Below, one piece after another: positions 6,325 to 9,593 of a stretch of DNA of 9,593 nt. The stretch spans positions 1 to 9,593 of the forward strand of contig CATPAV010000052.1 of NCBI GenBank assembly GCA_955652245.1, written 5' to 3'. The notes beneath the pieces are model-generated. The model saw only the letters and a list, made by a program, of their open reading frames with translations, had not been told where the DNA came from and did no database searches. The first letter of the stretch is position 1; the number at the start of each line of letters is the position of its first letter. Position numbers and translations under genes: made by a program. The DNA is from an uncultured Candidatus Udaeobacter sp. (GTDB lineage Bacteria; Verrucomicrobiota; Verrucomicrobiia; Chthoniobacterales; UBA10450).

Positions 6325-6974
6325 CTTCGGTGCAAATCAAAATTTGCGGCGTCACCAACGCGAAAGATGCCATTGCCTGCGCCGGACTTGGCGCCAGCAT
6401 GATTGGGCTGAACTTTTACTATCAAAGTCCGCGCTACATTGAACCCAAAGTCGCCAGGCAAATCGTCGAGGCGATACCGCCTGACATTCGCCCAGTCGGT
6501 GTTTTCGTCGATACAAGAGCTGGCGAAGTTCGGAACATCGCAAACACAGCCGGTATTCGATGTGTTCAATTGCACGGAAACACGTCGCCTGAAGCGTGCC
6601 GCGAATTAGCTCGTGAATTTCGTGTCATCCGAGCTTTTTGCACAGATGCTCGCTTTCAGCCCGAAGACGCCTCTTCATTTCCGGATTGCGACGTGCTCGT
6701 TGATGCACATCACCCGAATCTTCGCGGCGGCACCGGCCTGACATGCGACTGGCCCGCTGCGCGAGCGACGCTACCATTCGCCCGATTCCTAATTCTCTCC
6801 GGCGGTTTAAACATGCAAAACGTCGACCAAGCAATCGTAACTGTCACGCCGCACGCAGTTGATGTCTGCAGCAGCGTTGAGAGTGCACCGGGCGTAAAGG
6901 ATTATCGCGCCATTAAGAATTTTATCACTGCCGTACGAAGAGCCGAGCGCTGGGTTAGCGCTCCCTCGATTTAG
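6321..6974 (+). CDS. trpF: phosphoribosylanthranilate isomerase
   Basis: It performs the Amadori rearrangement of phosphoribosylanthranilate, the step between TrpD and TrpC. The protein has 217 residues, normal for the stand-alone TIM-barrel enzyme. The catalytic pair is visible: Cys9 in IKICGVT as general base and Asp128 in VLVDAHH as general acid. The phosphate-binding parts are GGTG (136-139), LSGGL, and DVCSSVESAPGVKD near the end (usually DVSSGVE...PGxKD). The frame is open upstream to 6180, but ATG 6321 is chosen because it overlaps the trpC stop (ATGA) and places MTSVQIKICG exactly where the family begins. It ends with TAG immediately followed by TAA, 9 bases before trpB. Confidence 0.95.
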   Translation: MTSVQIKICGVTNAKDAIACAGLGASMIGLNFYYQSPRYIEPKVARQIVEAIPPDIRPVGVFVDTRAGEVRNIANTAGIRCVQLHGNTSPEACRELAREFRVIRAFCTDARFQPEDASSFPDCDVLVDAHHPNLRGGTGLTCDWPAARATLPFARFLILSGGLNMQNVDQAIVTVTPHAVDVCSSVESAPGVKDYRAIKNFITAVRRAERWVSAPSI

Positions 6975-6983
6975 TAACTTCCA

Positions 6984-8207
6984 ATGCAAAAACTGCCGAT
7001 CACAAGGAGCGAGCCCGACGAGCATGGACATTGGGGCAAGTTTGGCGGCCGCTATGTTCCAGAAACATTAGTCGCACCGCTGGAGGCTCTGACAAAAGAG
7101 TTTTCGCGCGCGCGCAACGATTCGGACTTTTGGCGCGAACTTAGCCAACTACTGTGCGATTACTGTGGTCGGCCAACGCCGTTGTTTCACGCCCAGCGGC
7201 TGACGGCGCATGCCGGCGGAGCGCAAATTTACCTGAAGCGCGAAGATGTTTTGCACACTGGCGCGCACAAGATTAACAACGCTATGGGACAGGCCTTGCT
7301 CGCGCGGCGAATGGGCAAACGTCGCATCATTGCCGAGACGGGCGCAGGCCAGCATGGCGTCGCTACGGCTACGGTTTGCGCGTTGTTCGGAATGCGCTGC
7401 ATCATCTACATGGGCGCAGAAGATATGCGGCGCCAGGCGCTCAATGTTTTCCGAATGCGATTGCTTGGCGCTGAAGTTGTAACGGTGCACGCCGGCGCGC
7501 GTACGTTGAAGGACGCAATTAACGAAGCGCTGCGCGATTGGGTGGCGCATGTGCACGACACCTATTATCTCTTGGGTAGCGCTCTCGGTCCGCATCCATA
7601 CCCGCTGATGGTGCGTGAGTTTCAGCGTGTAATCGGACGTGAAGCCCGCGAACAAATTTTATCGGCGACAGGAAAATTGCCGCGCGTGCTGATTGCCTGC
7701 GTCGGAGGCGGCTCGAATGCCATTGGATTGTTTCATCCTTTTATTAGCGACGAATCTGTTCGATTGATCGGCGTCGAAGCTGGCGGACACGGTAAGTCGT
7801 TAGGCCAACATGCGGCGAGATTCCACAACGGCGCGGCAAGCGGCGGCGGACGCGTCGGCGTCTTGCAAGGCACCATGTCGTACATTCTCCAAGACGAGAG
7901 CGGACAAATTCCAACGACTCATTCGATCTCGGCTGGCCTCGATTATGCAGCAATCGGTCCGGAACACGCATTTCTTCACGATAGCGGACGGGCCGAATAC
8001 ATCTACGCCAGTGATGCCGAAGCCCTCGAGGGATTTTCAGTTTGCGCTGAACTGGAAGGAATCATTCCCGCGCTCGAATCGTCGCATGCCATTATGCCCG
8101 CCATTCGCATCGCGCACGAGCTGCCACGACATGCTGCAATCGTCGTGAATTTATCTGGTCGCGGCGATAAAGACGTCCAGCTTGTTGCAGAATTGCAAAC
8201 GCAATGA
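6984..8207 (+). CDS. trpB: tryptophan synthase beta subunit
   Basis: This pyridoxal-phosphate enzyme joins indole, channelled from TrpA, to serine to give tryptophan. It has 407 residues and starts in the family manner (GHWGKFGGRYVPETL at 15-29). Lys96 in HTGAHKINN carries the cofactor, Glu118 in AETGAGQHG is the catalytic acid, CVGGGSNAIG binds the phosphate, and SAGLDY and LSGRGDKD are present. It is the TrpB1 type that works with TrpA, as the overlapping trpA gene shows. Before the lysine loop it reads KREDVLH instead of the common KREDLNH, a change also seen in other functional TrpB proteins. No ribosome binding site is evident in the 9-base gap after trpF. The stop overlaps trpA by ATGA. 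Confidence 0.97.
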   Translation: MQKLPITRSEPDEHGHWGKFGGRYVPETLVAPLEALTKEFSRARNDSDFWRELSQLLCDYCGRPTPLFHAQRLTAHAGGAQIYLKREDVLHTGAHKINNAMGQALLARRMGKRRIIAETGAGQHGVATATVCALFGMRCIIYMGAEDMRRQALNVFRMRLLGAEVVTVHAGARTLKDAINEALRDWVAHVHDTYYLLGSALGPHPYPLMVREFQRVIGREAREQILSATGKLPRVLIACVGGGSNAIGLFHPFISDESVRLIGVEAGGHGKSLGQHAARFHNGAASGGGRVGVLQGTMSYILQDESGQIPTTHSISAGLDYAAIGPEHAFLHDSGRAEYIYASDAEALEGFSVCAELEGIIPALESSHAIMPAIRIAHELPRHAAIVVNLSGRGDKDVQLVAELQTQ

Positions 8208-9019
8208 GTCGAATCCGAGACACGTTCGTCGAGCTGAAGTGCTCCGGACGCGGCGGGTTCATTCCGTTCATCACGGCAGGCGATCCCGATCTTGCTACAA
8301 CTGAGCTGTTGCTAGTCGAACTTGCAACTGCCGGTGCAGACATTATCGAGCTCGGCGTCCCTTTCAGCGATCCAGTTGCCGATGGTGAGGTGATTCAACG
8401 CGCGTCTGAACGCGCACTGCGCAACGGCGTTACTCTAGGCGATGCGCTCACATGCGTTGCGCGTGCGAAGCAGCACATCCATGTACCAATCGTACTCTTT
8501 AGCTATTTCAATCCACTGCTGAAATTCGGTGAAGATCGGCTGGCAAACGAGGCTAAACAGGCCGGAGTCGACGCAGTGCTCGTCACCGATTTGATTCCTG
8601 AAGAAGCTCAACCATGGACTGAGACACTGATTCAACACGAGGTGGACCCGATTTTTCTTGTCGCACCCACTACCTCCGACAAGCGGCTGGTGCATATCAC
8701 ACAGCAAGCGCGTGGATTCATCTACGCCATTTCCCGTGCGGGTGTGACTGGCGCGCGAGATGAAATGACCCACGACGCCGAAACTCTCGTGAAACGTGTG
8801 CGGTCCGTGAGCGATTTGCCCGTTGCGGTCGGGTTCGGCGTCTCGAGCGCAGAACAGGTGCGTGAAGTTTGGCGTTTTGCAGATGCCGCCGTGGTCGGCA
8901 GTGCAATCGTGAGGGAAGTCGAAAGATTATCCGCCGAGGCGGACTTGGTTAATCGCGTTGGCCAGTTCGCACGATCGCTAGTCGCGCCAAAATCGGTTCG
9001 TCAAGCAGCGGGCAACTAG
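8204..9019 (+). CDS. trpA: tryptophan synthase alpha subunit
   Basis: It cleaves indole-3-glycerol phosphate to indole and glyceraldehyde 3-phosphate and passes indole to TrpB. It has 271 residues, a TIM barrel of normal length. The catalytic residues fall on the Salmonella numbers, Glu49 and Asp60, in IIELGVPFSDPVADG. FITAGDPD (22-29) and YAISRAGVTGA are also family signatures. After ADG the common proline is Glu (DGEVIQ), a position that varies in the family and is not expected to abolish activity. The gene overlaps trpB by ATGA, fitting the 1:1 complex. It is the last gene of the operon. No strong terminator follows. Confidence 0.96.
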   Translation: MSRIRDTFVELKCSGRGGFIPFITAGDPDLATTELLLVELATAGADIIELGVPFSDPVADGEVIQRASERALRNGVTLGDALTCVARAKQHIHVPIVLFSYFNPLLKFGEDRLANEAKQAGVDAVLVTDLIPEEAQPWTETLIQHEVDPIFLVAPTTSDKRLVHITQQARGFIYAISRAGVTGARDEMTHDAETLVKRVRSVSDLPVAVGFGVSSAEQVREVWRFADAAVVGSAIVREVERLSAEADLVNRVGQFARSLVAPKSVRQAAGN

Positions 9020-9063
9020 CGCAACGTTACCGAACGACGTTTTGTAGAGCGTGAGCAAAGAGC

Positions 9064-9198
9064 TTGCCAACAATTCAGGACTACGCCTCTATCGGCGATG
9101 AGCGCTCGGCTGCGCTTATTTCGAACCGCGGTTTGATTCATTGGCTCTGCTGGCCGCGATTTGATAGCGCCTCAATCGTTGATGCGATTATCGATCCA
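9064..9198 (+). pseudogene. 5' fragment of a glycoside hydrolase family 15 gene
   Basis: About 44 codons from a TTG at 9064 read as the N-terminus of GH15 enzymes (glucoamylase- or trehalase-like): IQDYASIGD, then SAALISNRGLIHWLC and WPRFDSASI. In the family this segment is IxDYAxIGDxxxAALVxxxGxIDWLCxPRFDS, so the match is close, although the D of IDW is H here. The reading then passes straight into a copy of the response-regulator tail (from about 9199), so the rest of the roughly 600-residue enzyme is missing. The original start may have been an ATG now lost. No function is expected. Confidence 0.7.
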
Positions 9199-9302
9199 AA
9201 AATCGGCGATCCTTCCGCTAATTCATACGGTGCCCTACGTCAGTTACACAATTCGTGAACCAGAATAAACGCTGGCCGATCGGCGACCGAATTCACAGGT
9301 AG
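9199..9302 (+). pseudogene. second, frameshifted copy of response-regulator 3' end plus kinase stub
   Basis: Bases 9199-9259 match the end of the response regulator at 538-598 at about four positions in five, with one extra C in the CCTTCCGCT region that breaks the frame. After correcting the shift it ends TIREPE and TAA (9266-9268), parallel to TIRELP in copy 1. The following bases, AATAAACGCTGG, look like ATGAAACGCTGG with one G lost. They read on as KRWPIGDRIHR and stop at 9300-9302, comparable to MKFWPLHRKLAGG of the first kinase stub. This is therefore a remnant of a regulator-kinase junction, not a gene. The GH15 fragment precedes it in the same frame up to the insertion. Confidence 0.65.
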
Positions 9303-9355
9303 CGGATAAAAAGATAGACGCGAAAGACACCTGATTGGTCCCGAGCTGAGACAGC

Positions 9356-9431
9356 AGCAAAAGTAACAATGGCGTTACTTTTCCGACGCGGCGCGCGACC
9401 CAAATCGTTGCGATTCTATAGGCATGAAGCC
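9356..9431 (+). repeat. direct repeat copy 2 (palindrome plus leader)
   Basis: This is the counterpart of 934-1009, in the same orientation and without gaps. Here the leader precedes an apparently intact gene (Tat-signal protein at 9424), so this copy shows what the block normally belongs to. The conserved parts are the palindrome, the TCG-TGCGATTC stretch near its middle and the ATGAAG at the end. The part between palindrome and TCG is the most diverged (about 18 of 28 identical by eye across that inner stretch). Confidence 0.75.
9359..9382. promoter_or_regulatory. perfect inverted repeat AAAAGTAAC-N6-GTTACTTTT
   Basis: Two perfectly complementary 9-base arms flank AATGGC. The element lies 41 bases before the ATG at 9424, the same distance as in copy 1. 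Candidate roles are an operator of the downstream Tat-protein gene or a weak hairpin closing an upstream gene; in both copies the left arm contains an in-frame CAA-AAG-TAA after a coding-like stretch. Nothing in the sequence decides between these. Confidence 0.55.
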
Positions 9432-9593
9432 GATGAGCACACCTAAGGCGCCGTTATCCACTACTTCAACCTCAAACCCCAATGTGGAGACAACTATCCA
9501 ACCATCGAAAGCTTCTCTTAGCCGCCGTTCCTTTTTAGGCAAATCACTCGCCGTCGGAGCAGGAACCATCAGTGTGGGACTGTTGGCAAATAC
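9424..9593 (+). CDS. Tat-exported protein, N-terminus only (3' end outside window)
   Basis: The frame is open from ATG 9424 to the window end (56 full codons). After a 30-residue Ser/Thr/Pro-rich lead comes a twin-arginine signal, SLSRRSFLGKSLA, followed by a hydrophobic, Gly/Ala-rich core (VGAGTISVGLLAN). The protein should therefore be folded in the cytoplasm and exported by the Tat system. The mature part is outside the window, so the function is unknown. Many such proteins are cofactor-binding enzymes or ferritin-like proteins, but that is only a family tendency. ATG 9424 is chosen because ATGAAG is shared with the copy at 1002. ATG 9433 is also possible and has AGG at 9420-9422 at a better distance. 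Confidence 0.8.
   Translation, partial: MKPMSTPKAPLSTTSTSNPNVETTIQPSKASLSRRSFLGKSLAVGAGTISVGLLAN

Noticed and set aside
9023..9044. Possible terminator after trpA (AACGT/ACGTT followed by TTTG)
   Set aside because: The stem is only five pairs with a nine-base loop and three T residues; too weak to call.

Overview
The window carries a complete, single-direction tryptophan operon on the + strand: aroF, trpG, trpE, trpD, trpC, trpF, trpB and trpA (about 1202 to 9019). The operon is flanked on both sides by eroded gene fragments. The organism is a bacterium with moderate GC. The gene order, the weak Shine-Dalgarno signals and the style of the Tat signal at the right edge make me lean towards a soil Verrucomicrobiota (Chthoniobacterales-like) or an Acidobacteriota-like genome. 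This taxonomic guess is inference only.

Left flank (1 to 1201): the window opens inside an OmpR/PhoB-type response regulator. A histidine kinase should follow it through a GTGA overlap, but only a 30-codon stub remains before a stop. About 500 bases of non-coding or decayed sequence follow. They hold a coding-like fragment, a palindrome (AAAAGTAAC-N6-GTTACCTTT) and a short ORF that looks like the broken start of a second gene.

Operon (1202 to 9019): a DAHP synthase of the Thermotoga type (N-terminal ferredoxin-like regulatory domain) feeds the shikimate pathway. TrpG/TrpE make anthranilate from chorismate and glutamine, TrpD adds phosphoribosyl, TrpF isomerises, TrpC forms indole-3-glycerol phosphate, and TrpA/TrpB make tryptophan. 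Genes abut or overlap (TGA|ATG at trpG/trpE; ATGA overlaps at trpD/trpC, trpC/trpF and trpB/trpA), so translational coupling is likely. Catalytic residues are visible in all eight proteins. Two motif departures stand out: the PRPP loop of TrpD reads GTGSS instead of GTGGD, and the effector-site Ser31 of the T. maritima DAHP synthase is Met here.

Right flank (9020 to 9593): the 5' end of a glycoside hydrolase family 15 gene runs into a second, frameshifted copy of the response-regulator 3' end with its own kinase stub. A second copy of the palindrome follows, then the start of an apparently intact Tat-exported protein that leaves the window. The same series (regulator tail, kinase stub, palindrome, 41-nt spacer, ATGAAG) therefore occurs in the same order and orientation on both sides of the operon. 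This is the most notable thing in the window. It suggests the operon sits between two diverged copies of one ancestral locus, by insertion or by segmental duplication. I see no transposase, integrase, tRNA, rRNA or CRISPR array.
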